64,000 bases of DNA, taken from the NCBI RefSeq assembly GCF_004745525.1, contig NZ_RKLY01000004.1, positions 1 through 64,000 on the forward strand, read 5' to 3'. The notes under the pieces are model-generated. The model worked only from the letters and a program-made list of their open reading frames with translations, did not search any database and was not told the DNA's origin. Below, one piece after another: positions 19,101 through 27,507 of this stretch (position 1 is the first letter of the stretch; each line of letters begins with the position of its first letter). The stretch is from Companilactobacillus suantsaicola (GTDB lineage: Bacteria; Bacillota; Bacilli; Lactobacillales; Lactobacillaceae). Made by a program: the position numbers and the translations under genes.

Positions 19101-19722
19101 GATGTCAGAAGATTTATTGGAAGAAAAGTCACGCTTTAATTTAGGTTCGTTTGCTAAACCAAAATTTTTGACCCAAACTAAGCAAGTGACCGCCGCTGAT
19201 GTTGGTAGTGCCACGCACTTGGTTTTGCAAAAGATTGGCCTTGAAAAGACACCGGAATTAAGTGATTTTACTGAATTATTAGATCAATTGGTTAATGAAA
19301 AATTATTGACTGAAGAATTAGCTGACAAGATCGACTGTCAAAGCCTGGTTAACTTTTATCAAAGTGATTTAGGAAAATTGATTGTGGAGAATTCGCAAAA
19401 TGTTAGTCGTGAATATCCAGTTTCAATTTTGATGTCAGCTAAAGAATTGTTTAAAAACACTTCCAAAGATTATTCTATTAACGATAAAATATTAGTTCAT
19501 GGTATTATTGATGGAGTGATTGAAACGAATCGAGGGATCGTTATTTTTGACTACAAGACAGATCATGTTAGTGATGGCAATTTGGCAGAATTGATCGAAA
19601 AATATTCTGGCCAAGTCAACTTGTATGCCAAAGCGATTTCGGCGATTAAAAATAAACCCGTAGTGGGTAAATATCTTTACTTCTTGAAGATTAATGAGGC
19701 TGTTGATTTACAAGAGAAATGA
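16108..19722 (+). CDS. addA: Helicase-exonuclease AddA/RexA subunit
   Basis: This UvrD-type motor and nuclease subunit partners AddB. The order of motifs is Walker A SAAAGSGKTTILVERI near residue 25, motif II DEYQDVN, GDIKQSIYGFRQA, motif IV NFRSS, motif V VMTVHASKGLEFP, motif VI YVALTRAKQKL, and the C-terminal nuclease core GIIDGVIETNRG with IFDYKTD. The product is about 1204 residues, normal for the family. An in-frame ATG at 16096 abuts an AGAGG, but the ATG at 16108 has GGTGA 5 nt upstream and gives the common MPEWTEDQKKAI start. Coupling to addB is likely. Confidence 0.93.
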   Translation: MPEWTEDQKKAITHQGHDILVSAAAGSGKTTILVERILEMLKNGENIDNFLVATFTDAAALEMKERLLKRIKAAINETDQEVSRHLQKQIFKIPVANISTLHAFCLSIIKKFYYVIDLDPNFRLLSDVTEQSLMKEQAYDNLRTKYYDKKDTDFLALTDNFTDDRSDDALKDVVFKLYDFAITNDQTEKWLDDLVKTYQFDDSFSNSNFYRHEAVPQIKNRLEQILDLIGQGLDVTGSDELAWKSLDASFIAAREAVENLENDLLGKSYSELRTELMGLKLMAAKRLKKDETEGEDLSFVEEAKTIKGNVKKQLDKLIDDFYVLSEADLEKSLLDAQKIVTKLVEVERGFIKEYAQLKTNSHTLDFNDLEHMAVEILQTPVDDHLVALDYYQTKFHELMIDEYQDVNAMQEKIIQLLSNDNNHLFMVGDIKQSIYGFRQAAPYIFAKKYDDFQKEDNPNELIQLSKNFRSSRAVDLFVNQIFRRNFDKKIGDIVYDKKSQLDPGTDFPKEVDTENEFNLIVNNDDEEVEKRQLLIENAAKRIQTLMKSDFQIYDGKKKEMRSLKYSDIAILSRTKENNTDVISYFAKADIPVMVTDAQNYFQTTELQIMMSMLQIIDNPFQDVPLVAVLRSPIVNLNEEELAEIRLVDKQEYYFTALKEYLVAENAKPEIKNKLQSFLIQLENYREFANKNSISRLIWKIYQETGLLEYVSGMPGGKQRAANLHALYQRADAYEETNYKGLHQFINFIQRMQDLNKDLSQPSSIEAVDDTVKVMTVHASKGLEFPIVIYLDMAKQFNKLDFQGSTLFDVNNGIGITLTDNQTRLEYKTIQRNVISSQRKLATISEEMRLLYVALTRAKQKLIMFGFTKEIADTFKMWDNVTPDSGVINESIRIKALSFQDLVGISTLSDQQRVPLDEDKFENQACFLKLNLIHPQAQDQGLNKIIIPKTAPKDPSDLFKKTVKDILDFKYQYQGSVDTTAYQSVSEIKGLFADPDEAEMSEDLLEEKSRFNLGSFAKPKFLTQTKQVTAADVGSATHLVLQKIGLEKTPELSDFTELLDQLVNEKLLTEELADKIDCQSLVNFYQSDLGKLIVENSQNVSREYPVSILMSAKELFKNTSKDYSINDKILVHGIIDGVIETNRGIVIFDYKTDHVSDGNLAELIEKYSGQVNLYAKAISAIKNKPVVGKYLYFLKINEAVDLQEK

Positions 19723-19740
19723 AGATGAGAGGTGAATGAT

Positions 19741-22551
19741 TTGAAAAATTCTTACGCTGTTGTTGATTTAGAGACTACCAATTCTAATTGGCATGACAAT
19801 GGGCGTATAATTCAATTCGGCTGTGCCCTTATCGAAAATGGTGAAATTACGCATATTTATGATCAAAAAATAAATCCCAAAGTACCGATTCCTAACCGAA
19901 TCACTGCTTTAACGGGATTGAGTGATGAAGATGTTTTGGATTCACCAACATTTGAAGAAGTTGCACCTGATATTTTTAAACTTTTAAAAAATCGAGTTTT
20001 TATTGCACATAATGTGAATTTTGATTTGACCTTTTTAAATCGTGAACTTAAACGTATCGGAATGAACCAACTCAATGTCAAAGCAATCGATACTGTTGAA
20101 TTATCGCAAATACTTTTTCCAACAATTAGTAGTTATAAACTACAAGATTTAACACATTATTTAAGCATCGTTCACAAAAATCCACATAGTGCAAATAGCG
20201 ATGCACACGTGACCGCAGAATTGTTCTTGATTATTCTCAAACGGATTCAACAATTACCACTAGAGACTTTGCGATTATTGGCAAAATTTGGCAAAAATAC
20301 TATTCGTGAAACGAATCTAGTTTTCAAGACAATCTTAGAAGAGCGTGAAAAAGAATCACGTCAGGCAGTTTTACCGGCTTATTTATATGAGCGAAACGGC
20401 TTGATTTTAAGAAAAAAAGATTTCCATGTCAGTGAAAAAATCGATCACACAACTAAATATCCTAAGAGTCGAGAGGCCAAAAAACAGTTGCTTGATGGCA
20501 TCCTCGATTATCGAGTCAATCAATCTAATTTGATGGATAACATTTATCATACGAGTCAAAATCGTGATAAAACCAAAAAGTGGAATTTGATTGAAGCACC
20601 AACTGGTGCCGGGAAGACCCTAGGTTATTTGTTACCACTGTCTTATTTAGTTAACATTAATCAAAAGTTAGTGATTGCGACGACGACGAAAGTCTTGCAG
20701 CAGCAAATTGTCGATCAGTCGATTCCGTTGTTGAATTCGGTTACGAACAACGAATATCATGCGGAAATAGTTAAAAGTAGTTACAATTTTATTGATTTGG
20801 ACCGTTTTTATGAGGCACTAGATAATTACCGTTTACACAGTCATACCGCTATTTTAAAGATGAAAATTTTGGTTTGGCTGACGATGACCACCACGGGTGA
20901 CTTGAGTGAATTGCATTTAACAAATTACAACAGTCCCTTGTTTAGCATTATTAGACATCGTGGTGAACCTAAAGAAAATACGATCTTTGGTCGGGATGAT
21001 TTCTGGCTTTATCAACAAAATCACTATATGGAATCACGCATTTTGGTGACTAATCAGTCATTTTTGGCTCGTCACTTGGACAGTCCATTTTGGGGTAAAA
21101 ATTCTTATCTAGTGATCGATGAAGCTAATCATTTTGCTGGTAGCTTGCGGGATGCGAGTTCGCCAACAATTGATTTTTTGAAGTTGAACGAATATGTTAA
21201 GAAAATTAGTGACATCTTGTATCAGAATCGTGTCACGCTTCGTTATGCTTTCACTGAAGTTACGACTCAGTTGTGGAATTATCAAGACTTGCAGGGGATG
21301 GAAACTCATTTTCAAGCAGTAGACGAATTGATGCAACGATTGGAATACAATATTTTTGGTTCCTACATTCAAAATCAAGTTAAGTTTAAAGACCGTGAAG
21401 AGTTTGTTTCACTACTAGATAGCGATAATACTTTTGGGAAGGATAATCAAAAGTTACTCGATCTGTTGTCTGACTTGATTGTTGAATTATCATTGATCTC
21501 TAATCGAGTTGAGACTTTGTTTGATCAATACAATTTCCAAAAGAACTTTATTTCCGTCGAACTATCTAAAGTCATCTCTAATTTGACCATCGAAAATGCT
21601 AAATTGCGTTCAGTCATCATCAATTTAGATGAATTAGCTCAAGCTCTTCAAGGTCAAGGTGAAAAGTTTGGCGTTCAACTTGAAATGCGTGACTATTATG
21701 AAGTCAATACTTTAAAAATCAGTTGGCGTCAATTTGATATTCATACTTTGATTGATCAGACCACACAACGTTTCAGTCAGATTTTTGCGATTGGGGCAGC
21801 GATTACGGTTCAAAAAGACTTCTCGCACTTTATTTTGGATACGCAATTGAATCAAAATCAGATCAATCAGATGGTGATTTTACCTGATACGAACAGTATT
21901 TCTAAAAACAGTAAAATCTATTTGCCGGCTGATTTACCAGATATTCAGAGCTTGACTAGCGATGACTACTACAAAATGGTCACACGTTATATCGTTGATG
22001 TCTTGGATAATATGGATCATCAAACGATGATCTTGTTTAATTCTTTAAATACGTTGAGTAATGTCTATCAACTGTTGATGGAAACCGACGTTAAAGAGAA
22101 GTGGGAAATTCTTGCTCAAGGTGTTACTGGTTCAAATGAAAAGATTAAAAAACGTTTTGCCATCGGTCGTCGTTCAGTTCTTTTAGGAGCTAATTCTTTC
22201 TGGGAAGGGGTCGATTTTCCTAAAAAGATGCTCGAGATTTTGATTGTGACACGAATTCCTTTTGAATCTCCTGAACAACCAGATGTCAAAATTAAACAAG
22301 ATATTTTGAAGCAACAAAATCTCAATGTGTTCAAGGTCGATTCTTTGCCGAACGCTATTTTGCAGTTACGTCAAGGACTCGGTCGCTTAGTTCGAACACC
22401 AACCGATCGTGGTGTGATATTATTGTTAGACAATCGAATTTTAACTAAGAGTTACGGTAAAACTATCTTGGATTCTTTGCCAAAAGGTTTACCAGTCGTA
22501 AATGAGGATATGGATACGATTAAAAAAGATATAAATGAGTTTTTGAATTGA
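19741..22551 (+). CDS. dinG: DinG-type helicase with N-terminal DEDDh exonuclease
   Basis: The N-terminal 170 residues form a DnaQ-like DEDDh exonuclease (VVDLETT, AHNVNFDLTFL, HSANSDAHVT). The remainder is an XPD/DinG superfamily 2 helicase with EAPTGAGKTLGYLLP, VIDEANHF (DEAH variant), SFWEGVDF and QGLGRLVRT. Like other Firmicutes DinG it lacks the Fe-S cysteines of the E. coli enzyme; only one cysteine is seen. AGAGGTG lies 6 nt before a TTG at 19741, which is preferred over a GTG at 19732. It follows addA by 18 nt and probably belongs to the same repair operon. Confidence 0.88.
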   Translation: MKNSYAVVDLETTNSNWHDNGRIIQFGCALIENGEITHIYDQKINPKVPIPNRITALTGLSDEDVLDSPTFEEVAPDIFKLLKNRVFIAHNVNFDLTFLNRELKRIGMNQLNVKAIDTVELSQILFPTISSYKLQDLTHYLSIVHKNPHSANSDAHVTAELFLIILKRIQQLPLETLRLLAKFGKNTIRETNLVFKTILEEREKESRQAVLPAYLYERNGLILRKKDFHVSEKIDHTTKYPKSREAKKQLLDGILDYRVNQSNLMDNIYHTSQNRDKTKKWNLIEAPTGAGKTLGYLLPLSYLVNINQKLVIATTTKVLQQQIVDQSIPLLNSVTNNEYHAEIVKSSYNFIDLDRFYEALDNYRLHSHTAILKMKILVWLTMTTTGDLSELHLTNYNSPLFSIIRHRGEPKENTIFGRDDFWLYQQNHYMESRILVTNQSFLARHLDSPFWGKNSYLVIDEANHFAGSLRDASSPTIDFLKLNEYVKKISDILYQNRVTLRYAFTEVTTQLWNYQDLQGMETHFQAVDELMQRLEYNIFGSYIQNQVKFKDREEFVSLLDSDNTFGKDNQKLLDLLSDLIVELSLISNRVETLFDQYNFQKNFISVELSKVISNLTIENAKLRSVIINLDELAQALQGQGEKFGVQLEMRDYYEVNTLKISWRQFDIHTLIDQTTQRFSQIFAIGAAITVQKDFSHFILDTQLNQNQINQMVILPDTNSISKNSKIYLPADLPDIQSLTSDDYYKMVTRYIVDVLDNMDHQTMILFNSLNTLSNVYQLLMETDVKEKWEILAQGVTGSNEKIKKRFAIGRRSVLLGANSFWEGVDFPKKMLEILIVTRIPFESPEQPDVKIKQDILKQQNLNVFKVDSLPNAILQLRQGLGRLVRTPTDRGVILLLDNRILTKSYGKTILDSLPKGLPVVNEDMDTIKKDINEFLN

Positions 22552-22597
22552 TAAAAAATTGCTATACTTATCTCTGTAACTACGAAAAGGAAGTATT

Positions 22598-23077
22598 ATG
22601 ACTAAAAGCACAAAAATTTTATTGACCATATCTCTGATTGCCTTGGCAATTGTCTCAGTATTGACTTATTTAAACCTTTCTTTTGCTCCTTATTCCAGTG
22701 CCAAATCACAAGCTAATGATATCGCCCAAGAAAAAGCAGGTATCGTGCAACCTGATTATTTCGGCAATTACACCCGCCAAAAACAGTATTATGCAGTTGG
22801 TGGCTTAACGAAGAAGCAGAAGTATCGTTATATTATCATCAATGCTAAAAGTGGTAAGACAGAAATAGTTAATAAGAATAACGCTCCAGTTCGCCAAACA
22901 ATCATTGACGGTGTAGCTGATCGTTATGGTGCTAAAAAGATTTTGCATATCAATTTAGGACTATACAAAAATAAGCCAACTTGGGAAGTCACTTTCCAAA
23001 AGAAAAATGGCTCTATCGGTTATAATCTAGTTGACTTTAGAACTGGTGACAGTATTCAAATTATCGATAATATTTAA
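22598..23077 (+). CDS. YpmB-like secreted/membrane-anchored protein
   Basis: A 159-residue protein with an N-terminal membrane anchor (about 7-27) and an extracytoplasmic part resembling the DUF5590/PepSY-type YpmB family. YpmB genes commonly sit between dinG and dnaD in Bacillales and Lactobacillales, which agrees with this location. No enzymatic function is known; PepSY-like domains are thought to bind or inhibit proteins. AAAGGAAG precedes the ATG, and a terminator follows the stop. Confidence 0.8.
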   Translation: MTKSTKILLTISLIALAIVSVLTYLNLSFAPYSSAKSQANDIAQEKAGIVQPDYFGNYTRQKQYYAVGGLTKKQKYRYIIINAKSGKTEIVNKNNAPVRQTIIDGVADRYGAKKILHINLGLYKNKPTWEVTFQKKNGSIGYNLVDFRTGDSIQIIDNI

Positions 23078-23085
23078 AACAAACT

Positions 23086-23118
23086 AAAAAAAGTCGAGAC
23101 GATTCTCGGGCTTTTTTT
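23086..23118 (+). terminator. Terminator after the ypmB-like gene
   Basis: An A-rich left flank, a GTCGAGA/TCTCGGGC-type stem and a seven-T tail form a canonical terminator between the ypmB-like gene and dnaD. Confidence 0.85.
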
Positions 23119-23136
23119 GTTAATTGGAGGAATTTA

Positions 23137-23760
23137 ATGGAGGATGCGGTATTTAATCAATTTGTCGACAGTGGCAGTACTAGTATCAACAATTTGATCT
23201 TAAAAAATTACCATAAACTGGGCATGACTGAACAGGATTTGATCGTCTATTTAGGATTATCAATGTATGCTCAAAAGGGCGTCACTTTCCCAATGGCTAA
23301 GGATTTAGCCGACGATACCGGAATGGACGAGGCTAGCATTTATACAATTATTCAAGGATTGATCAAATTAGGCGTTATTGAATTAAAAACTATCGTTGAT
23401 CATCATCAACAACGTGACATTTATTCGTTGACGCCAATTTATCATCGTCTGAAAAATCTCTTGCAACAAGAACATGACTCAGATAAGCAAAATAAATTGA
23501 TGTCAGATACTGAAGAGTTGTTCAAAAAAATCGAGGTTGAATTTGGACGACCAATTTCACCGATTGAGCAAGAACAAATTCATCAATGGATCGACGACGA
23601 CCATTACAGTATCGAATTGATCGGTTTGGCTTTGCGCGAGGCGGTCTTGAATCAAGCTTATTCGCTGAAATATATGGATCGGATTTTAATTAGCTGGGAA
23701 AAGAGTAATATAAAGACAGCAGAACAATTACAAGACCGTCGAAAGAAGTTGGGATACTAA
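23137..23760 (+). CDS. dnaD: DnaD replication-initiation protein
   Basis: The 207-residue protein has the DnaD winged-helix N-terminal domain (about 15-110) and the DnaD/DnaB C-terminal domain (about 125-205, ending ILISWEKSNIKTAEQ). In Firmicutes DnaD helps DnaA, DnaB and DnaI load the replicative helicase. A GGAGG site precedes the ATG. Its stop overlaps the nth ATG by 1 nt, and the dnaD-nth pair is a conserved arrangement. Confidence 0.92.
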   Translation: MEDAVFNQFVDSGSTSINNLILKNYHKLGMTEQDLIVYLGLSMYAQKGVTFPMAKDLADDTGMDEASIYTIIQGLIKLGVIELKTIVDHHQQRDIYSLTPIYHRLKNLLQQEHDSDKQNKLMSDTEELFKKIEVEFGRPISPIEQEQIHQWIDDDHYSIELIGLALREAVLNQAYSLKYMDRILISWEKSNIKTAEQLQDRRKKLGY

Positions 23761-24404
23761 TGTTAAAAGATGAACAAATCGTTTGGGCTATTCGTCAGAT
23801 GGAAGAAGATATTGGACCAGTTGGCCCATCGCTTGATTCCAGAACACCATTTCAATATTTAGTTTCAGTTATTTTGAGCGCTCAGGCCACGGATGTTTCG
23901 GTCAATAAAGTGACACCAATTTTGTTTGCTAAATATCCAGAGCCAAAAGATTTAATGAATGCCAAATTAGAAGATGTTGAACAAATTATTAAAAGTGTTG
24001 GCTTATTTCACAACAAAGCTAAGAACATTATTAAAACAGCTGGTATCGTCCATAACGAATTAAATGACGTTGTCCCAGAAACTAGAAAGGGCATCATGGC
24101 TCTTCCTGGTGCCGGGAGAAAGACCGCTAACGTTGTTTTGAGCGATGTCTTCAATCAACCAACTTTTGCGGTCGACACGCATGTATCTGCCATTTCAAAG
24201 CGGCTACATTTTGTTGACCAAAAGGCTACTCCAATTCAAGTTGAGAAGAAAATCGTTAGTGTGATGCCACCAGAAGAATTACACCAAGCACATCATACGA
24301 TGATTGAATACGGTCGCAAGTATTCAATGAAACTTGATCCAGCAAAAGAAACGAATCAGTTGATTATTCAATGTGATGAAATGAATCGTGAAAATGAAAA
24401 ATAG
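23760..24404 (+). CDS. nth: Endonuclease III without Fe-S cluster
   Basis: This HhH-GPD DNA glycosylase/AP lyase acts on oxidised pyrimidines. The hairpin-helix-hairpin LPGAGRKTANVVL carries the catalytic lysine, and FAVDTHVSAISKRL the catalytic aspartate. The usual C-terminal four-cysteine [4Fe-4S] loop is missing: the protein ends within about 25 residues of YGRKYSMKLDPAKE and has only one cysteine (in IIQCDE). At 214 residues it is close to normal length, so the loop has been replaced rather than merely cut. The activity residues remain, so it is probably functional. A structured repeat begins at the stop codon. Confidence 0.92.
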   Translation: MLKDEQIVWAIRQMEEDIGPVGPSLDSRTPFQYLVSVILSAQATDVSVNKVTPILFAKYPEPKDLMNAKLEDVEQIIKSVGLFHNKAKNIIKTAGIVHNELNDVVPETRKGIMALPGAGRKTANVVLSDVFNQPTFAVDTHVSAISKRLHFVDQKATPIQVEKKIVSVMPPEELHQAHHTMIEYGRKYSMKLDPAKETNQLIIQCDEMNRENEK

Positions 24405-24600
24405 AGTTTGATTTGTTGGAGGAGTGGTTGAAGTATGCCGTCCTCCGCAACAAACTCGATTTTGGGCTGGAACGTGGTGGGCCGACTTGGAGCCAATTTC
24501 AAAAACCAGAAATTGTCTTCAAGCTCGACCTTATTCTAAGCAATAAATTGCTAAGAATAATTTCACCACTGAGCCCAAATCGAGTTTGTTGCTCCGGACT
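24404..24600. repeat. Structured inverted-repeat element after nth
   Basis: Near-perfect 20-21-nt inverted repeats (24448-24468 and 24572-24591) enclose two inner hairpins: CAATTTC/GAAATTG (24494-24515), and TTATTCTAAGCAAT paired with ATTGCTAAGAATAA (about 24531-24560). A third copy of the GAGTTTG...TTGTTGGAGGA arm (24404-24423) can pair with 24441-24457, giving mutually exclusive folds. A T run follows at 24615-24620. An 82-codon frame over this stretch has no family features and is not taken as a gene. The element may be a MITE- or REP-like intergenic repeat or a large 3'-end RNA structure. Confidence 0.6.
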
Positions 24601-24660
24601 GAATAACGGATCTATTTTTTATCTGCTTTCTATTCTTTACGAATGGAAGGTCTATTCATG

Positions 24661-24733
24661 ATGATATTTTTGGTTATTTAAATATGGAGCTCAGTTCTGT
24701 TTAAGAACTGATTAGCTTCTCTTATAAAAAAAT
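24661..24733. other. Non-coding spacer with small hairpin
   Basis: Between the structured repeat and the next terminator the only structure seen is a perfect small hairpin, CAGTTCT/AGAACTG (24691-24709). No gene is supported here. Confidence 0.4.
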
Positions 24734-24805
24734 AACAGCATCTATTCATAAAGACGTAATGACTACAAATTAGTCTTGTGTGCGTCGGGAATAGATGCTG
24801 TTTTT
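24734..24805. terminator. Long bidirectional terminator between nth and the rhamnose regulator
   Basis: A perfect 14-bp stem (AACAGCATCTATTC with its complement at 24789-24802) has A-rich and T-rich flanks on both sides and a smaller hairpin (GACT/AGTC) inside the loop. It can stop transcription from both directions. Confidence 0.75.
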
Positions 24806-24874
24806 CATTTATTTTGAATTCAAAATAGCGGAAAAAGACAATTCAACACTATCAAAATTTTAAAAAGATTCCTT

Positions 24875-25834
24875 TTAGCGTTCCTCACCAGGATTGTTGT
24901 GATAGTACTCTCGATACTTTTTATAAAAATCGGTTCGATTTTTCATACCGATAGCATCGATTACGTCGGAAATTGGCATGGTAGTTGAGGTTATTAAGGT
25001 GTGGGCGTTAATTAGTCGTTGTTTCATAATCAAAGTGCTGAAAGTTGAACCAGTCTCTTTTTTGATAAAATTGCTGAGATAATTCTTATTGTAGCCGTAT
25101 TTTTTGGCCAACTTTGTTAGGTTCAAACTCTGATAATCTTGGGAAATGTCTTTGAGAATTTTGATGATGATCTGCTGTTGCGGATCTTTTGTGGTGGGAG
25201 AGACGTGATAGTGGCGGACTAATTTGGCTAGAAGTATTGATAAATATGATTTGATGATGGTATTTGAAAATTCTCGTTTGGAATAGTATTCGGTGATGAT
25301 ATCTTCCATAGTTTTGTTGATGTCGTCATCGACATTTTTTCCAAAAAGCATGTACTTGATCGAATTATTTTCACCAGCCGCTCGGTTGATTAAAAATTCA
25401 TAGAGAACCGATTTAGTCCGACTCATGTCATTTAAAAAATTGATACTGATATTCTTATCTCTAAATAACAAATTAATTAGTAAATCATTTTCGCCCAGGC
25501 GTTTGATTGAATGTGAGCAACCAACATCAATCAATAATAAGTCGCCTTGATTCAAGTGAACTGGTTTTCCGTCGACTATTTGATTACAGGTTCCACTGAG
25601 CATGTAATTCATTTCCAAGAATTGGTGGGAATGTTCCGGATAATCGGCGAAACGACTGTGTTTGCTAATATAAACATCTCGATTACGAAAAAAGTAGTCA
25701 TTTAATATTTGACCAGTCTGTGGTTCTTTTCTGACGGCATAATTAGGCAAATCATCCACGTGATGGTTTGTCTTTTTTTGTTCTACTTCAATTAATTCAT
25801 ATTGCTTTAAACGTCTTAGAATTCTGGCATCCAT
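24875..25834 (-). CDS. AraC-family regulator of the rhamnose operon (RhaR/RhaS-like)
   Basis: The 319-residue protein has a cupin sugar-sensing domain (about 60-150, with PEHSHQFLEMNY and a GDLLLID strand) and a C-terminal pair of helix-turn-helices (about 215-315, LAKKYGYNKNYLSNFIKKETG and ISDVIDAIGMKNRTDFYKKYREYY). It is divergent from rhaBAD across a 198-bp region with a cre-like box, which makes it the probable L-rhamnose-responsive activator. Related cupin AraC regulators lie at 41996 and 52457. Confidence 0.82.
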   Translation of the reverse strand: MDARILRRLKQYELIEVEQKKTNHHVDDLPNYAVRKEPQTGQILNDYFFRNRDVYISKHSRFADYPEHSHQFLEMNYMLSGTCNQIVDGKPVHLNQGDLLLIDVGCSHSIKRLGENDLLINLLFRDKNISINFLNDMSRTKSVLYEFLINRAAGENNSIKYMLFGKNVDDDINKTMEDIITEYYSKREFSNTIIKSYLSILLAKLVRHYHVSPTTKDPQQQIIIKILKDISQDYQSLNLTKLAKKYGYNKNYLSNFIKKETGSTFSTLIMKQRLINAHTLITSTTMPISDVIDAIGMKNRTDFYKKYREYYHNNPGEER

Positions 25835-25895
25835 CGACTGTGCCTCCTGTAAATATGTTACTAAAGGAATGTATTACTGACATTGTTAGTAGTCA

Positions 25896-25909
25896 TGTAA
25901 GCGGTTATA
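25896..25909. promoter_or_regulatory. cre-like box in the rha promoter region
   Basis: TGTAAGCGGTTATA matches the CcpA operator consensus (TGNAANCGNTTNCA) at all fixed positions but one. It lies between the AraC regulator gene and rhaB, suggesting carbon catabolite repression of rhamnose use. Confidence 0.6.
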
Positions 25910-26032
25910 TTTAGTTATGAAATGTTGATACAAGAGCTTTTCTAAAATAATTAAGTAATTTAAATATATCACATTTTGTTATGATTAATAATTTTATCGC
26001 AATAATTAAAATTTAAAAAAGGAGGAAAAGAA

Positions 26033-27505
26033 ATGTCAAAAACTTATGTTGCAGTCGACATTGGAGCTTCAAGTGGCCGGTTGATGTTGAGTCAAATCAA
26101 AGACGGCAAAATTGATTTACAAGAAGTTCATCGATTTAATAACGGTTTTAAAAAAGCTGATGGTCACGATTGTTGGCAAATCGATCAAATCCTCAAAGAG
26201 ATTTTTACAGGTTTGAAGAAAGTTAAACAATTAGGTTTTAACGAGATTGTTCTTGGAATTGATACTTGGGCTGTTGATTATGTGTTAGTTGGAATGGATG
26301 GTCAAAAGATTCAAAATCCCATTAGTTATCGTGATGCAAGAACGAAAGATGCGTTAGAGAAATTGACGACTGATGTGCCCAAGTCACTGATTTATAAGAA
26401 AACTGGAATTCAGTTTTTGAATTTTAATACGCTTTATCAACTCTATACCGAAAATAAAGATGAGCTGAAAAAGACCGATAAGATCATGATGATTCCTGAT
26501 TATATCGGCTATGTTTTAACTGGTAATGCAGTGACTGAGGTTACCAACGCTTCGACGACACAAATGTTGAATTTACGTGAAGGCTTGTTTGATAAGGATC
26601 TATTGAAAAAAGTTCATGTTGATCAAAATCAATTTCCTAGATTAGTTGAATCGGGTACGATTCTTGGCAATATTCGTCACGCTTGGCATGTTAAATATGA
26701 TATTCCAGAAACTGAGGTTATCACGGTTGCTACGCATGATACTGCTTCAGCAGTTCTGGGAACTCCGGGAATTGGCGACCATTGGGCATTTCTAAGTTCA
26801 GGAACTTGGTCGTTGTTGGGAACCGAATTGAATGTGCCTGAGATTGGTGATTTAGCTTTTGAAAGTAATTACACCAATGAATGGGGAGCTTATGGAACGT
26901 ATCGCTTTTTGAAAAACATCATGGGACTTTGGATGATTCAAAACGTTAAACACAATTTGAATGATCAATATAGTTTTGCTCAACTAGCCGAGTTAGCAGG
27001 GCAAGCGAAGCCATTTGAACAATTCATTGATGTGAATGATGAGTCATTTATCAATCCAGAGAATATGATTGAAGCCATTCAAACTTATTGTCAAAAAACC
27101 AGTCAAGTCGTTCCCCAAACTCCGGGTGAAATCGCAATGGCAATTTACTCCAATTTAGCTTTGTACTATGCCAATGAACTGGAAAATCTCAATAATATCT
27201 TGGGATACAAATTAGAAGCGCTCAATATCGTTGGTGGTGGTTCAAATGTTAAATTGCTGAACCAATTGACTAGCACCTTGGCTGATATTCCGATATTCGC
27301 TGGACCTAGTGAAGCTACCGCAATTGGTAATTTGGTAGTTCAAATGATCACTGAAAATGAGATCAACAACATTGCTGATGCGCGAGAAATAATTCGAAAT
27401 TCTTATCAAATTAATGAATTTCATCCAGAAACTAATAAGTATGGTGACATTTTAAAAGATTATCAAGATTTTCTTAGAGGAAAAATTAAAGTAAGTGAGG
27501 GATAA
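26033..27505 (+). CDS. rhaB: L-rhamnulokinase
   Basis: The 490-residue FGGY-family kinase phosphorylates L-rhamnulose at C1. The N-terminal phosphate-binding [11 protein letters not shown], the substrate region [11 protein letters not shown], and C-terminal [18 protein letters not shown] are typical of RhaB. AAAGGAGG lies 7 nt upstream. It is the first gene of rhaB-rhaA-rhaD; only 2 nt separate its stop from the rhaA ATG. Confidence 0.94.
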   Translation: MSKTYVAVDIGASSGRLMLSQIKDGKIDLQEVHRFNNGFKKADGHDCWQIDQILKEIFTGLKKVKQLGFNEIVLGIDTWAVDYVLVGMDGQKIQNPISYRDARTKDALEKLTTDVPKSLIYKKTGIQFLNFNTLYQLYTENKDELKKTDKIMMIPDYIGYVLTGNAVTEVTNASTTQMLNLREGLFDKDLLKKVHVDQNQFPRLVESGTILGNIRHAWHVKYDIPETEVITVATHDTASAVLGTPGIGDHWAFLSSGTWSLLGTELNVPEIGDLAFESNYTNEWGAYGTYRFLKNIMGLWMIQNVKHNLNDQYSFAQLAELAGQAKPFEQFIDVNDESFINPENMIEAIQTYCQKTSQVVPQTPGEIAMAIYSNLALYYANELENLNNILGYKLEALNIVGGGSNVKLLNQLTSTLADIPIFAGPSEATAIGNLVVQMITENEINNIADAREIIRNSYQINEFHPETNKYGDILKDYQDFLRGKIKVSEG

Positions 27506-27507
27506 AA

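Noticed and set aside
24413-24661. An 82-codon frame after nth
   Set aside because: It lies wholly in inverted-repeat DNA, has no family features, and its first in-frame codons lie in a hairpin.
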